Below the pieces are notes generated by a model. The model worked only from the letters and a program-made list of their open reading frames with translations, was not told where the DNA came from and searched no databases. This document shows, one piece after another, positions 23,906 to 36,700 of a stretch of 64,000 nt of DNA. Numbering within the stretch: the stretch's first letter is position 1; every line of letters begins with the position of its first letter. This DNA comes from Plectosphaerella cucumerina (lineage: Eukaryota > Ascomycota > Sordariomycetes > Glomerellales > Plectosphaerellaceae), in the NCBI GenBank assembly GCA_020746995.1, contig JAGPXD010000002.1:434001-498000 (forward strand), given 5' to 3'. The position numbers and the translations under genes were made by a program.

Positions 23906-24775
23906 GATACCTTGCCTTGGTGCTTGTCTCTTTTCTGCTTTCATTCGGCATATACTACGATACCTCATCTCATTTAGGGGCGGCGTACCATCTTCTCTGT
24001 TCATCTGCGTTTGTGGGGGCGAAACGGAGGCAGGGGGGCTCGAGGCATTGTTTGGAGTTGGCATGGCGCTGCGTATACGACATGACTGGCACTGGTGTTT
24101 CTTGGTTCAAGCTCGGTATAGACAGTCCAATGCTACAAGCGCTTCTTGTTTCTGCTCGATTCGAGGCATTGGGAGGAGGGGTCGCCATCACATGTCTGTC
24201 TACTGTGGCGCACGCACCTACGCACCAGCCACAGTTGAGGTCACTCACTGTCCGCCCCAGCCCAGCAACCAGACCAATTAGGCAATCGGGTAAACATCAT
24301 TCTCCCTCCAGTCCCGTCCCGTCCCCTCCCCCTCCATCGATCCAGTCCAGCATTTCACCACTCACCTGCATCTGCATCTGCATCCATTGCCAAGCATTGA
24401 GACCCTAGATTCTCTGCACTCGCCATCTGAAACGACCGCCGTCCACCTGGTCTCTCCCACGTCGGAACATTTGCACCACTATCCTCCCTGCCTCGTGGCC
24501 CCTCGACGACAAACGGAATCGAGCAAGCCCAGGTGAGTGCCACCCCCGGACAGAAGCCGCCACGCATGTCTCGCCTCTCGCCGCGGCATGCCAAACACTC
24601 TTGATGATTGTCCCGCTGACGACTGGAATGGACGCAGCCCGGCCAAGAGAACCGACAACCTCGCCCTCTTCATAGCCCGCTCGCCCCTCGGACGTCCACC
24701 ATGAGCGCCCTGCCCGTTCCACACACCATGTCAGTACGCCTCTGGCTCCCCTTTTGATCACTCTCCATCTTCAAC
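23906..24775. other. Intergenic region / Mob1 leader
   Basis: Contains a short CTGCAT hexamer repeat (about 24,365-24,383) and, near its end, a short upstream open frame listed separately. No other gene recognised. Confidence 0.45.
24701..24757 (+). promoter_or_regulatory. Possible upstream open reading frame before Mob1
   Basis: An ATG in a good context (CCACCATGA) opens a 19-codon frame that ends with TGA 18 nt before the Mob1 start. If transcribed it could lower Mob1 translation. Alternatively the ATGTCA|GTACGC inside it could be a splice donor of an extra 5' exon; I could not find an acceptor that keeps frame. Confidence 0.3.
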
Positions 24776-25697
24776 ATGTCCTTCTTGCAATACATCACCG
24801 CGCGCACCGGCCTGCTGGTCCTGAGCCCTCCACCGGCAGCGCCCTCCCCGCCACCCGCGTGGGAGGAAGAGAACGAAGAAGAGCAGGAGAACACCATCGT
24901 CGAGGCCTACGAGCCGCAGTGGCAGGAAAGAGCTTGCGCTGACAGACACTGCGATGACAGTAATGCGCGGAAAGCCCGCCAGCGCACCCTTCGCGGCGCA
25001 CCCGCCAACGGTCTCGCCCTGCGCCAGTATGCCGAGGCCACGCTCGGTGGCGGCAGCCTGCGTAAGGCCGTGAAGCTGCCCGAGGGAGAGGACGAGGACG
25101 AGTGGCTGGCCGTCAACAGTGAGTTTCCCGAGTAGCTCCAGGGGACGTCATCACATACTGACCCTGTCGCAGTGGTCGACTTCTACAACCAAATCAACCT
25201 CCTCTACGGCGCAATCACAGAGTTCTGCTCGCCCCAGTCGTGCTACCCCATGAAGGCGACGGACGAGTTCGAATACCTGTGGCAAGACAACGAGAACTAC
25301 AAGAAGCCCACCAAGATGTCTGCCCCTGAATACATCAACCACCTCATGACCTGGGTGCAGAACACCATCGACAACGAGAGCATCCTGCCCAGCCGCATCG
25401 GTGCGCCTCCACGCCCTTCCTCTCTCCAAGCCTACCCCTTACTGACTCACCACAGGCGTTCCCTTCCCCAAGAGCTTCCCGGCTCTGGTGCGCCAGATCT
25501 TCAAGCGCATGTACCGCGTCTACGCCCACATCTACTGCCACCACTACGCCGTCATCCGCGAGCTTGGCCTCGAGCCTCACCTCAACACGAGCTTCAAGCA
25601 GTACGTCCTGTTCGTCGACGAGCACAAGCTGGATTCGGGCAAGGACTTTTACGGCCCGTTGAGCGACCTGGCGGCCAAGATGATCGAGAGCGACTAG
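24776..25697 (+). CDS. mob1: Mob1 kinase-activator protein (mitotic exit/septation)
   Basis: Exons 24776-25118, 25173-25400 and 25456-25697 give 270 residues. From about residue 80 onward the protein is an almost canonical Mob1: LRQYAEATLGGGSLRKAVKLPEGEDEDEWLAVN, MVDFYNQINLLYGAITEFC, DEFEYLWQDN, PFPKSFPALVRQIFKRMYRVYAHIYCHHY, FKQYVLFVDEHKL. The zinc-binding Cys/His residues (EFCSPQSC and HIYCHH) are present. Mob1 binds and activates NDR/LATS kinases (Dbf2/Sid2) in mitotic exit and septum formation. The first 75 residues (Pro-rich, then acidic) are not conserved as I know the family, so the start or an intron in this part could be wrong. Confidence 0.9.
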
Positions 25698-26288
25698 GCG
25701 GACACGAGGTAGAGGCAGGGTGTTTCTTCGACCATTCGCGGGCGTTCCTGGGAAGACTCATCGTTTCCGGGCCGCCCTGTTAGAGGCGGCGACCGGCTCA
25801 CGCGTTAATGATGATGGACATGGCTTGTTTTTGGGAAATTCGGCGGGCCGGACATGTGGCCATGGCGCCCGGCGTGGCGCTGGCATTGTGTGGGTGCAGT
25901 CATAGAGCGCCCTGAGAATCACGTATGAGATATCAGTGACTCAGCAGGGATCTAAGTTGCCTGTGATACGGACGGGCTTTCATCTGGAATGGACATATTG
26001 GGGACGGAGCTGGTCCGGAAGCTGACGGGAAAATGTTGGTATTCGTCCAGCTGGCAGTATGAAGCTTGCCAGCTGGGAGAAAAGCAGCTGACTCATCACA
26101 CCACCGCGTTCGCCCGGAAAAGTGGCTGCCTCAATCTCGGGTGCCGCAGGCTAAGGCATCAACTTCCCCGTTGCCGAATTGAAACCTCAGTCCTTGGAAA
26201 ACCGCGAAAGCTCCGAATTGACCACCTCGAAACCCCAGCACCCACCCAATCCCACCCACTTCAACCCTCCCTCAACCCAACCGCCGCC
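25698..26288. other. Intergenic region between Mob1 and OSCP
   Basis: 3' flank of Mob1 and promoter of the OSCP gene. No features beyond a C/A-rich leader just before the OSCP ATG. Confidence 0.5.
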
Positions 26289-27218
26289 ATGCTGTCGAGG
26301 CAAGCCTTCCGCACCGCCCGCGCGGCCGCCCCCGTCTTCCGCGCCCCGGCCGCCATCCGCACCTACGCCGCCGCCGCGGCCACCGAGTCGACCCAGCCTC
26401 CCATCGCCGTCTTCGGCGTCGACGGCACCTACGCCTCGGCCCTGGTATGCAGATCCGAATAGCACCCCAGAGGAGGAGGAGCGACAGATGAAATAGGGGG
26501 AGGGGAGAGGCCGGACGGATTGAGGCCGGGAGCCCCTCCCTGGCATGGATGCAACATAACAACGGACCACGAGGCTAACTGAGCCATTTGCAGTACACCG
26601 CGGCCGTCAAGACGTCGTCGCTCGACCCCACGGCCAAGGCCCTCGCCCAGCTCGACGCCCTCTTCACCAAGGACCCCAAGCTCGCCGGCATCCTGTCCAC
26701 CCCCACCCTGACCGTCGAGGACAAGTCCGCCATCGTCGCCGAGCTCAAGAAGCAGTCCGGCTCCTCCAGCGAGACCGTCTCCAACTTCCTCGCCGCCCTT
26801 GCCGAGAACAACCGCCTCGGCCTCCTCCAGGGCGTCTGCACCAAGTTTGGCGAGATCATCAGCGCCGCCAAGGGCGAGATTGAGCTCATCGTCACCTCGG
26901 CCCAGGTATGTCTTCAGGACGGATGAGTCCAGGCAGGGGACATCAGCTAACGGTCTCCCAGGCCCTCGACAACAAGACCCTCAACAGGCTCGAGTCTGCC
27001 GTCTCCAAGTCCCCCTACGTCGGCCAGGGCAAGAAGCTCAAGGTCACCAACACCGTACGTCTTCCCTCATTCATCCCTAGTCTCCCATATCTGACCCCCC
27101 ACAGGTCAACCCCGACATCATCGGCGGACTCGTCGTCGAGGTCGGCGACCGCACCATCGACCTCAGCGTCTCCGCCAAGATCGCCAAGATGAACAAGCTC
27201 CTCAGCGACACCCTGTAA
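26289..27218 (+). CDS. atp5: ATP synthase subunit 5 (OSCP), mitochondrial
   Basis: Exons 26289-26444, 26594-26905, 26962-27054 and 27105-27218 encode 224 residues, the usual length. The oligomycin-sensitivity-conferring protein joins the peripheral stalk to the top of F1. The first 25 residues (Arg/Ala-rich, ending AAIRTYAAA) are a mitochondrial presequence. Mature-part hallmarks include GVDGTYASALYTAAVK, FLAALAENNRLGLL, and the C-terminal PDIIGGLVVEVGDRTIDLSV..KIAKMNKLL. All three introns fall in phase 0. Codon choice is strongly C-ending, as expected for high expression. Confidence 0.96.
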
Positions 27219-28091
27219 ATTTGTGCCACACTCGTCGCATCACACACCAAAGCGAGCGTACGCCCGTGACGGGGCCACGCCAGATCCCTGGCCTGGCCCC
27301 CGCCCATTCTGTGGCATTGTATTGTTAATCGAAGACGCGGGGAAGGCATGAGGATGAAGCGGGAGCGGGGCGAGGGCGCAACTCGTCCGGACGGGAAAGG
27401 AGGGGGAGAAGAAGAGAGACCTAGCGGACGCCGGCCGGCGCCTTTCTCCTTTGTGTAGCTTGTTGAGAGAGCACGGCGGGTCTCTGGGGAGATAGATGGC
27501 GGTCGCCCTCCCTCCGGCGGCCGTGCATTGTGTAGCCTTGCGATAGAATGAGGTCGCTTTCCACTGATTGTGTTGAGGGATGTTGAGTCTTGGTGTAAGC
27601 CGGTGCCCCTGTTTGTCAGATATCATGAGCGGATGGCAGTGACACATGTCGATTTTTTCCCTCCCTGTCCGGACGCCTCGGCAGCATCTTTCTAGGACCA
27701 GTCATACCAACTTACACCTTGGGTGGCACTAGGACTGCGGTGAGCTCAAGCGGAAAGAAGCTCTCAAACACGGTCGAAGACCTGATCCCTCCGCAACTCT
27801 TCATGCCCTCTCTGCCTCAGCATTAAAAGCCTCATGTTGAGTTTTTAGTCCGTATTCACCTCCACTCTATTTCCAATCTGAGAGCGTTATCAGACAGATA
27901 ATCGGCAGAAGTTCCATGTCAACAGTCATTCTCTATCCAAACTCGCCTGTGGACGTACTTTGGACATGTCACATCCAAGGCATGCGGCAGTGAAACTTCA
28001 ATGGGTTCAATCTCTATTGTTCTATAACCCCAGGCCATACTGTTTTTCGACCCCATGCCACTGTCTGTCCGTTCACCGTGATATACACCCC
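27219..28091. other. Convergent intergenic region
   Basis: 3' flanks of OSCP (+) and the GH63-like gene (-). The part from 27,640 to 28,090 is AT-richer than its surroundings; I see no gene or repeat in it. Confidence 0.45.
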
Positions 28092-31000
28092 CTAGCCTTG
28101 CGCCTCGTACTCATCCTTGCGGAAGTACGTCTCCGCGCCCTGGTCATCCCTGTACCGCGCCAGCTGGTCGCTGATGTACTGGTGCATGTGCTCGTCGGCC
28201 TCGTTCCTCTCACGCTCTCTCTCCGGGTCGTCCAGGTATCCCGAGTTGCCCAGCGAGTTGCCGGCCTCGGTGCCGTTGACGTCCGTGTCAAAGTCGCTCC
28301 TGGCACCAATGGAGCGCGCCGTCGAGGACCGCCTGATGTGGTGGCGGACCGATGTGACGGAGCTGCGGCGGCCGGTCTTGCCCCTCGCGAAGACGTCGTC
28401 AAAGTAGTGCGACATGGCCGCCGACGGCGTGCGAGGCGTGTGCGGCAGGCGGCAGTTGGTGCTGCAGTAGGTTAGTACGATGTTCACTGAGGTCATGACG
28501 GAGAAAGCAAGACTTACCCCGTGTCGTGGATCATGCGGGCGATCAGACCAGTCCAGCCACACTGGTGCGTGGCGCCCAGGCCGCGGCCCGAGTCGCCGTC
28601 GAAGAACTCGTAATACCAAAGGTAGTCCTTCCAGTGGGGGTCAAAGTCTAGCAGGTCGCTGCCGCCGTTGATGCTGCGGCGACCCTCGTCGTTGCGGGCC
28701 ATGGTGTGTTGCAAGCGGTGCTGGATCTCCTCTGAGACGTGTCCCAGGTGCATGAAGTCGCCGCTGCCAGTAGGGCACTCGACCTGGAACTCAGGTCCAT
28801 AGAAGAGGAAGAAGCGCTGAAGGGACTCGACCAGCAGGAAGTTGACGCAGTACCAAATGGGTCCACGCCAGTTGCTGTTGCCTCCGAAGAGCCCACTGTC
28901 CGAGTCACCAGGGACGTACCCGACGGAGAATGTCTGGCCATTAACCTCCATGCTGAAGGGGTGTTCCTTGTGGTACTTGGACAGAGACCTGATACCGTGC
29001 TCGCTGAAGAACTCTTCCTCGTCGAGCATGCGGCACAGAATCTTCTCCAGCCTGTCCTTGCTGACAATGGACAGCAGGATTCTGTCGCCCTTACCACGCT
29101 TCTTCAGAGAAGCCATGTTCCTCTCGGCCAGGTCAGGGCGGTTCTCGATGAACCACTCCAGGCGCTTCTTGAAAGAGGGGAGCTTGTTGACCAGCTCAGG
29201 CTCGAGGGTCATGGTGGCGTACAGGGGGATGAGGCCGACCAGCGACCGCACCGGCAGCTGCTGAATCCAGGGGCCGCCCCAGGAGATGGCATCGTAGTAG
29301 AAGCCGTCCTCCTCATTCCACAGCGACTGCTCATCCTTCTGCCCCATCCGGAACGTCATGGCGTCGCTGATGAAGATGAAGTGCTCAAAGAACTTGGACG
29401 CAATGTCCTCGTAGATGCGCCTGTGCTTGGCGAGCTCAAGGGCAATGTTGAGCATGCTCAAGCAGTAGAAGGCCATCCAGCCGGTCGAGTCGGCCTGCTC
29501 GAGGGTGCCGCCGGTGGGTAGGGGCTCGGATCGATTGAAGAGACCGATGTTGTCGAGGCCGAGGAAGCCACCCTCGAAGACGTTCTTGCCCTCGGCATCC
29601 TTGCGGTTGACCCACCAGGTGAAGTTGAGGAGCAGCTTCTGGAACACGCGCTCGAGGAAGTCGATGTCCTGGCGGCCGTAGAGCTTGCGCTCAATCTTGA
29701 AGGTGCGGAAGGTCGCCCACGCGTGCACGGGAGGGTTCACGTCGCCAAAGTTCCATTCGTAGCTGGAGACAAACGGTCAGCAAGAATCAGGGGTTTTTGA
29801 GTCGGCTCTGGAGATGATGAGGGAGCTTACGCAGGGAGCTGGCCGTTGGGATGGCAGTACCACTCTCTCGTGAAGAGGTCAAGTTGCTTCTTGGCAAAGT
29901 CGGGGTCGATCATGGCCAGAGTGATGCAGTGGAACGCGCTGTCCCAGGCAGCGAAGAAGGGGTACTCCCACGAGTCGGGCATGGAGAGAATGTCGTCGCA
30001 GTGCATGTGTTTCCACTGGGAATTGCGGATGGACTTCCTGTTGGGCGGCGGGGGAGGCTGCGTAGGGTCCCCGTTTGCCCACTGGTCCCAGATGAAGAGG
30101 TAGTGCTGCTTTGTCCACATCATGCCGGAGAAGGCCTGGCGCTGGATGTTGCGCAGGTCGTCGGACATGGGGAGAGGGCTGATGCGGTAGTAGAAGTCGT
30201 CGGCGTCGGCCTGGCGCTGGTCCATGACATCGTCGAACTCGCCCTCGTCGAAGTAGGTGACGTTCTTCTTGGAGAAGCGGAAACGCACGACGGCGCACTC
30301 TCCGGGCCCGACGCCGCCGTCCTCGGTGAAGTTGAACCAGGCGGCGCACTTTGTACCCTCCTGGGCGGGGTTCACGGCGGCCTTTTCACCGTCGACGATG
30401 TACCTGTGGAAGGCATCCTTGACGTAGGGGTTCTTATTCTCCTGGCCATAGAGAGCCTCGAAGTTGGTGTCGTTGTCGGTGAAAACCATCTCGGGGAGCA
30501 CGTCGTCGCCGCTCTCGCCGACGCCCGGAGACGGCGACATTTGGACGTAGCGATCACCGAGGTAGTGGTGCGTCGACTTGGCGATGCCCTCGCCGTGGAC
30601 CTTGATGTTGGGCTTGTTCTCGGGCTTCTCGCGGCCCCAAGCCCATGTGTTGCGGAACCACACATGGGGGACGATGTGCAGAGGGGCGCGATCGGGGCCC
30701 CTGTTCCAGGCAGTAACTCGGAACAGGATCTCCTCGGGATCGTCCTCCTCCTTGGCCGTCTCGATAAAGATGTCCCAGTACCTGTCCTCGTCAAAGACAC
30801 CAGTGTCAATGATCTGGTACTCATGGTCCTCCTTGCCACGGCGGGCGTTCTCGGCGATGAGGTCTTCGTAGGGGAACTTCTTCTGGGGGTATTTGTAGAG
30901 GAATTTCATGTACGAGTGCTACAGAGGGTGAGTCGGGGAGTCTCGCGAAGCGTGTGTGGGGTGAGAGGGGGCTGCCTTACTGACTGTGAGCGGTGTTAGT

Positions 31001-31633
31001 GGGCGGAATACCGGGGGGAGAGGGGGAAAGTGGGCGCGCTTACAGGAGTGTTGTCAACGTGGAAATGGGCCTCCTTGATGCTCTCGCCGTGGTTTCCCTG
31101 GGGATTGGACAGACCAAAGAGCCTCTCCTTCAAGAAGTCGCTGCCATCGTGTTAGCGCGGGCTGTCGCGACGAGGTTGCGCGCGCATGGCATGGAGCGAG
31201 CGTCACTTACTCTTCTCCGTTCCAGAAGGCAAAAGCAATGTTCTGGTAGCCGTGAGTGTCGCAAACGCCTGCAATGCCGTCCTCGCCCCATCTGTAGGCG
31301 CGGGATCTGGCATGCTCGTGGCTGAAGTCTGTGGGGGGTGAGGAGTCAGCGCTGGATGTTTCGAGGACGGGAGGGCCTTGGAGGCCACGGGAGTGTCGTC
31401 TTACGGCTCCAGGCATCGCCGTCGGGGCTATAGTCCTCTCGCACTGCGAACGGGCAGGCAGGTCAGCAGGAAGCTCAATTGATCTCAGGACGCCTGCTGA
31501 GAAGCTCACCGGTAGCCCACTGCCTCTCAGAGACGTAGGGACCCCATTTCTTCCAGTACTTCTGGCGCTTCCTGTCCTCGGCGAGGCGCTTCTCCTCCTC
31601 GGTGAGGAACTCGTGACCGTCGAAGACGACCAT
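28092..31633 (-). CDS. GH63-like glycoside hydrolase (MGH1-like alpha-glucosidase family), 1027 aa
   Basis: Minus-strand exons are 31633-31510, 31443-31405, 31328-31211, 31140-31044, 30983-30981, 30918-29831, 29762-28518 and 28461-28092. The protein has the (alpha/alpha)6-barrel family look: FSHEHARSRAYRWGEDGIAG, NIAFAFWNGE, YKYPQKKFPYEDLI, FAAWDSAFHCITLAMIDPDFAKKQL, CHPNGQLPAYEWNFGDVNPPVHAWA, NWRGPIWYCVNFLLVESLQRF and a late QCGWTGLIARMI, as in GH63-related processing or oligosaccharide alpha-glucosidases. No signal peptide is seen, so a cytosolic enzyme acting on glucosides is the inference; the substrate is unknown. The last 115 residues are a Ser/Arg/acidic tail. The fifth exon appears to be only 3 nt (see findings). 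Confidence 0.87.
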
Positions 31634-33739
31634 GCTGGCGACTGTCGGAGGTTTTCCGGGGGACGATGGGGGATGAGGGAGGTGGTATGCGCGGGAGGAG
31701 GAAAGGAGACAGAGAGCGTGTCCACGCGAAAGGGGAGAGGTGGGAGAGGAAGTGAGGGAAAAGCGTCGGCGGCGAAGAAGGCCGGAGCAGAAATGACGAT
31801 CCGAGAGACGGCGACGGACCCGGTGGATGGTATTCCTGGCGGCGGGAGCTAAGGTGGTTGCGGACTAAGCAACCCCGTCGCGACAACGATAGGGGCCGAG
31901 CAAAGCGAAGGGGCGAGCGAAGCTGGATCTCGAGTCAAGCTATGTACCTTGACCGGGGGACAGGCACAGCGAGGGGGGGAGGCCGGTCAAGAGGAGGAGG
32001 AGGAGGAGGAGGAGGGGGGGGAGAGCTGTGGATGGTGAGAGGACGACCAGGGGCGACAATGCACAAACAGAGAGATCGAGGACACGAGGCGACAGGACAG
32101 GGAGCCAGGCAGATAAGTGATAGCAACGGTGACGGTGACGGCGACAGACTCGAATCGAGGAGCCCAGAGTGAGGAATGTCTGAGAGCGGAAATTTCCTGC
32201 GATGACGATGGAGGGGGAGCTTCCCCCGATGCTCCTTTCCCCCCCCTTCCCGTCACGGTCCTTCCATGTCTCGAGTTTGCCGGCACCTCACTGCACCGCA
32301 CCGGCCTGCAGGAGCTTGCCTGCCAATCACCACGTCCGGGCAGGCACGAAACATCTGGGCTCCAGCGAGAAGCTTGCTGGACGTGCAGGTGCAATCGCTG
32401 AGGTGTGGCAGGGACCCATGTCTTCCCCCCCCCTGGTCCGGGCTATCCAGCCAGACCGACCTCGCATCCGACAGCCTACAGGGCAACGCTCCCAAACTCC
32501 CACTGAAGCGTTCACGCCAGCTGCCCCCTGTCCCCCTGCCCCTCCCGCTAGCAATGCGCCGCAAGCAGAAAGCTTCAGGCCCCCCTTGGCCCGCGCTCAG
32601 GTCCGTGTCTTGTCCGCCCCACGCACGCCGTGTTCCTGGCGGCCGCCGCCGTATCCAAGTGACGTCAAGAGGCGCCTAAACCATCCGGCGCGCTCCCGTC
32701 ATCCCCTAGCCAGGCCTCGCGAGAGCTCTGTCACTCCAAAACTTCAGCCTCCCGTAAAGTGCTGCAAGCAACCACCACAACCGTCCTGCTGTCCTACTGT
32801 ACGCCCGTTGCCACACCGCCCCTGCAGGCACTCGGCCGCTTCGTCGTTTCCAGTAACAATCGGCAGGGGCTCATGGCAACATGGGAATGTCCGCCCCAGT
32901 CCCGCGGCACCGCATACCACCGCCGCTGCGGCCCCAGGCCCCATGGCAACGTGCCACACACCCTCCCGTCATCTTCCCAGCAGAAAACCCGATGTCCCTC
33001 GTCGGGATCGGCGATGGGACCCGTAGATTAGCGTAGTGCACCAGAGCACGCCTCGACAGCGTGGGCGGGCGTTCCGCAATGTCGCGACGCGGCGACAAGC
33101 AAAAGACAAGCTGGTGGGAGCTCATCCCGCATCGCGGCCCGTGCACATGCCACTTCCTCCGTTCTAGAACGCCATCGCCATCGCCATCAGACGTTGAAGC
33201 GGTATTTCCAGCGAAAGCCGCCCACCACTCACTAGCTGATGCACAGGTTTTCTTTCTACCCTCCGAAGCGAGGCGAGGCTTCCACCGGAGCAGAGGAGCC
33301 GGGCAGGGGGGGCACAAAATAAGGAATGCGGGCTGGGAATAGCAAGGACGTCATGTCAGATGTAAAAGGTAAAATCCAAACGCCCCCCGGGCGCACCCGT
33401 CCGTTCGGGCATGCCGCCCGACCTGCAATGTAAATGTACCTGTCCTGTGTGCCGAAATAGCGGTCGACCAAGAATCCGTCTCCCCAATATCCAACAACAA
33501 GGGGAGGACGTGTCGTGTGGCATCGCTGCCGTTTCTCTCCCGCTCTGTCTTCTTCCCTGCTCGCAACGCACCAAAGCGCTGGGTATCTGAGCAAAAATCA
33601 TAATCCTCGCGTCAAGTAGTCGTTCGTCTCCGTGTCACCCCTGCTCCTCTTACAACCCGGTATGCCTCCGGGCCTGTAGTTCCCTGTGGGCGAATGTTCA
33701 TCGTCAAGTCATCAACACGGCTCTCCTGGTACGCTGGTT
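31634..33739. other. 2.1 kb intergenic region upstream of the GH63-like gene
   Basis: Probable promoter of the GH63-like gene and 3' flank of the RasGEF gene. Holds a GAG-triplet repeat (listed separately). Long open frames here (for example 32202-33026, +) are low-complexity Pro/Arg/Ser sequences without family features. Confidence 0.45.
31991..32014. repeat. (GAG)n microsatellite
   Basis: Eight GAG triplets in a row, followed by a G-run to about 32022. Confidence 0.9.
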
Positions 33740-36700
33740 CTACTTTGCGAACCAGGGGAACTTCTTCTTCGCTGGGTCGGCGCCGCCACCAGATGTGCTT
33801 TCCACCTGCACGCTGCGCTGGTAGATCTCCTTAAGGAAAGGTCAGCACTCGGCCGGATACAAAACAGAGGCGCTCTTTCGGTAGGGGACTTACCTCTTCG
33901 TCCGTCGGCATGCGGCAGTCGAGGATGAGCTCGCGCGCCGAGTCGTGCCGCGTCTGGTTCGGGTACGGCGTGCTCTGGCTCTTCATGATGGGCAGTATCA
34001 CCTCGCCCAGCACCTCAAACTTCTTCCAGTTGATACGGTCGCCCTCGGGCCCCACAAACGTCTTGCTGCCCTCCTCGGCCGACACCAGGTCCCGACGATG
34101 CAGCGGCATGTACGGGATTCTCGGCAGCGGCGAGTTCTCCCACGCCAATCGATAGGCAAAGTGGCTCTTCTGTGTGCCCATGAGGATCCCCAGCTTGGCA
34201 AACGCCCGCTGCCGATCCGGCGGTACCAGCGCCCACGTCTGCGTGAGCCGGTGCACCGCCGTGCCGTTGATGCCCGCCAAGATCGCTGCCAGCCCGTTGT
34301 AGTTGTTAAGCCGCCGCAGCTTGCCGGCGATCGCCATGAACTTCTCCAGCATCTGCGCCCGGTGCTTGGGCTTGTCCCGCAGCAGCGTCAGGTTGGCCGT
34401 CCACTTGGCCACGTGGTTGAAATGGTTGATCATGCGATTCACGTTCTTCAAGCTCTTGCACTTGGCCCTCTGGTCCAGCGGCAGGCTGACGTGGCGCACA
34501 AAGTCGCGCACCCGGATCGACGAGAACATGACCCAGTCGATTCGCGTCAGCTCCTCGGCGATGTGGTCCTCTGGTATGTCCATGAAGATGTGGTAGCGGA
34601 ACTTGTTCATCGGCAGCACGTCCGTCGGTTCCATAGTCGACGCCTCGCGCTCGTAATCATCGAAGGACTGGTACGATACGAAGCTGCTGGACCGGTCGAT
34701 GATGGACAGATCCGAGCTGCCCGACGGCCGAAGGTCCACCTCGTCCAGGTACAGGCTACTGACGCCGTTGGAGATGTCCGACATGGACCTCGGGCTGTCC
34801 TTCTGTAGCACCTTGCTGGCTTCGCGGTCCGCAACGTCGTCTGACTTGGCCCAACCCGTGTCGTCGTCCTCCATCACGTTGTGCTCCAGGTGCTGCTTAA
34901 TCTGACGTGCCGCAGTGCAGAAGATGGGTTCCGTCGACAGGTGCCGGATAAAGTCCTCCAGGTTCCGCCGGGTTGCCGGCCGGGCAAAATCGCCGGGGTA
35001 TAGTGACACCCAGCGAGCCACGACCTCGATGATACGCAGTTGCGTGGCTGTCTTGGTCAGGTAGTGGGCCGACTTGTCGTCCCTAACCTTGTCAAGGCGG
35101 AACAGGATGGCGGAGAAGAGCTCGCCGGGCGCAGCGAACTTTCTGTAGAGACACAGGAAGATCTCCAGGAAATTGTTGTCAGCCCGGGACATCTTCAGGG
35201 CCAGCAGGCGGTCCACGAGGTCCCCAAAGGCCACACCCGTGGTCACCTTGGTATTTCTGCCGCCCGAACTCTCGTCATGTCGCAGGAGGATCGGTATGTC
35301 TTCCGAATTCCTGATGGACTCGGCGTCGGACTCGTCCATGTCCAAGAAGCTGTCGCTCGCGTTGCGGTCGAGCCGGATGCCCGGGGTTCTCAGCATGTTG
35401 GAGAAGGACTGCTGAGGCGTCTCGGTGCCGGTTTCCACTATTGTATTGGATAGGCCGTTGGCGTAAGTGCCGAGTCTGGGGCTCCGCGTCGAGGGTCGGT
35501 AGTGGTCTGCGACGGCACCTCGAAGTAGGGATAGATCGGAGCTTGCTCGGCTGTGCTTTGATTGTTGGCTGAGCGGGCGATTCGCCGCCACGTCCGGGGC
35601 CTCAAGGTTGGCGGCGGAAGCTGCGCGCCGGCGGTAGGCGGCTGGCTCGGCTCCTTGGGGATCTGCCGACGGTGTTGTTAGGGCCAGGGGAAGGGGCATG
35701 ACTCGAGGGGCCATGGCGGAACATACCCTTGCGGTTGGCCACTGCGGCGCGGAGAACGGTGTGCAGGCAGGCGCGTGCTCTCTCGGGGGAGCTCGAGGAC
35801 AGGTTGTATGTGGCGACGCAGGCCTTGAAGTATTCGTGGTTGGCGACGCGTTGGGTGTCGACCTGTCGGATGCTCTCAGGGGTGTCGCATTTATTGGCAA
35901 CGAGGACTGCGGGGAGGCCTGATTTGGTCAAGGCAGCTGGTGCGGCGGCGCGGTCGGTCAGCCCATGCCGAGAACGCTCGATTGCCAGGGGGGTGCGCGG
36001 CAGCCACACGCGGCTGACACGAGCAGGGTCCCGTTGGGGATGTAGGGTCGGGTAACAGAAAACGTCGCGCAGTGTGGTTACGCACCTATGGTCTGTGGGA
36101 GGTCCTGCATAGTTTCCCCTTTTGTGACATCATATACGATCAGGGCGCCGTCGACCCTGGGGACGATGTGGCCGTTGATCTGTTTTGGCCATTGGATGGG
36201 GTGCGAGGGCGTCACTTCGAAGTATTCTAGGTCAAGCTCGAGTAAGGTCACGCCGAAGGAGGTGTTGTCGACGACCAGGCGGACGCTCGAGGCGTTGGAT
36301 ATGGGCGGGCGTGAGAGGCCGAGCACGCGCTGAACGAACGCGGACTTGCCCACACCGGTGGCGCCAATTACGCTGCATATCAGAACACCCAGTCAGCGCG
36401 AGAGGGGGGTGGAGGGGGACGGCTAAGCGACGAAGATGCAGGTATGCGAGATGAGGTGAGATGGGTGTGGAGGGTGGAGGGGGTGATGGTGGTGCAGCAG
36501 GAGCGGGAGCGGAAGCGGAGGTAGGAAGGGCGAGGATAGAGAAGGCTGACGCACGCAATGTTGAGGCTGTCCATGTCGTCGACGGCAACGTGGGCTGTCG
36601 GGGGCTGTCTCGGAACTGGGGATCAGCGCGTAGACGGGGCCGGGGCGACTGCAGCAGCGCGTACCGGGTGGGATTGGTGTCCAATGATCAGGGATTCTCG

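Noticed and set aside
28739..31000. Long plus-strand frames (28739-29521 and 29851-30999)
   Set aside because: They are the reverse-strand shadow of the GH63-like exons, whose protein has clear family motifs.
32202..33026. 274-codon plus-strand open frame upstream of the GH63-like gene
   Set aside because: Pro/Arg/Ser-rich low-complexity translation without family features; likely promoter DNA.
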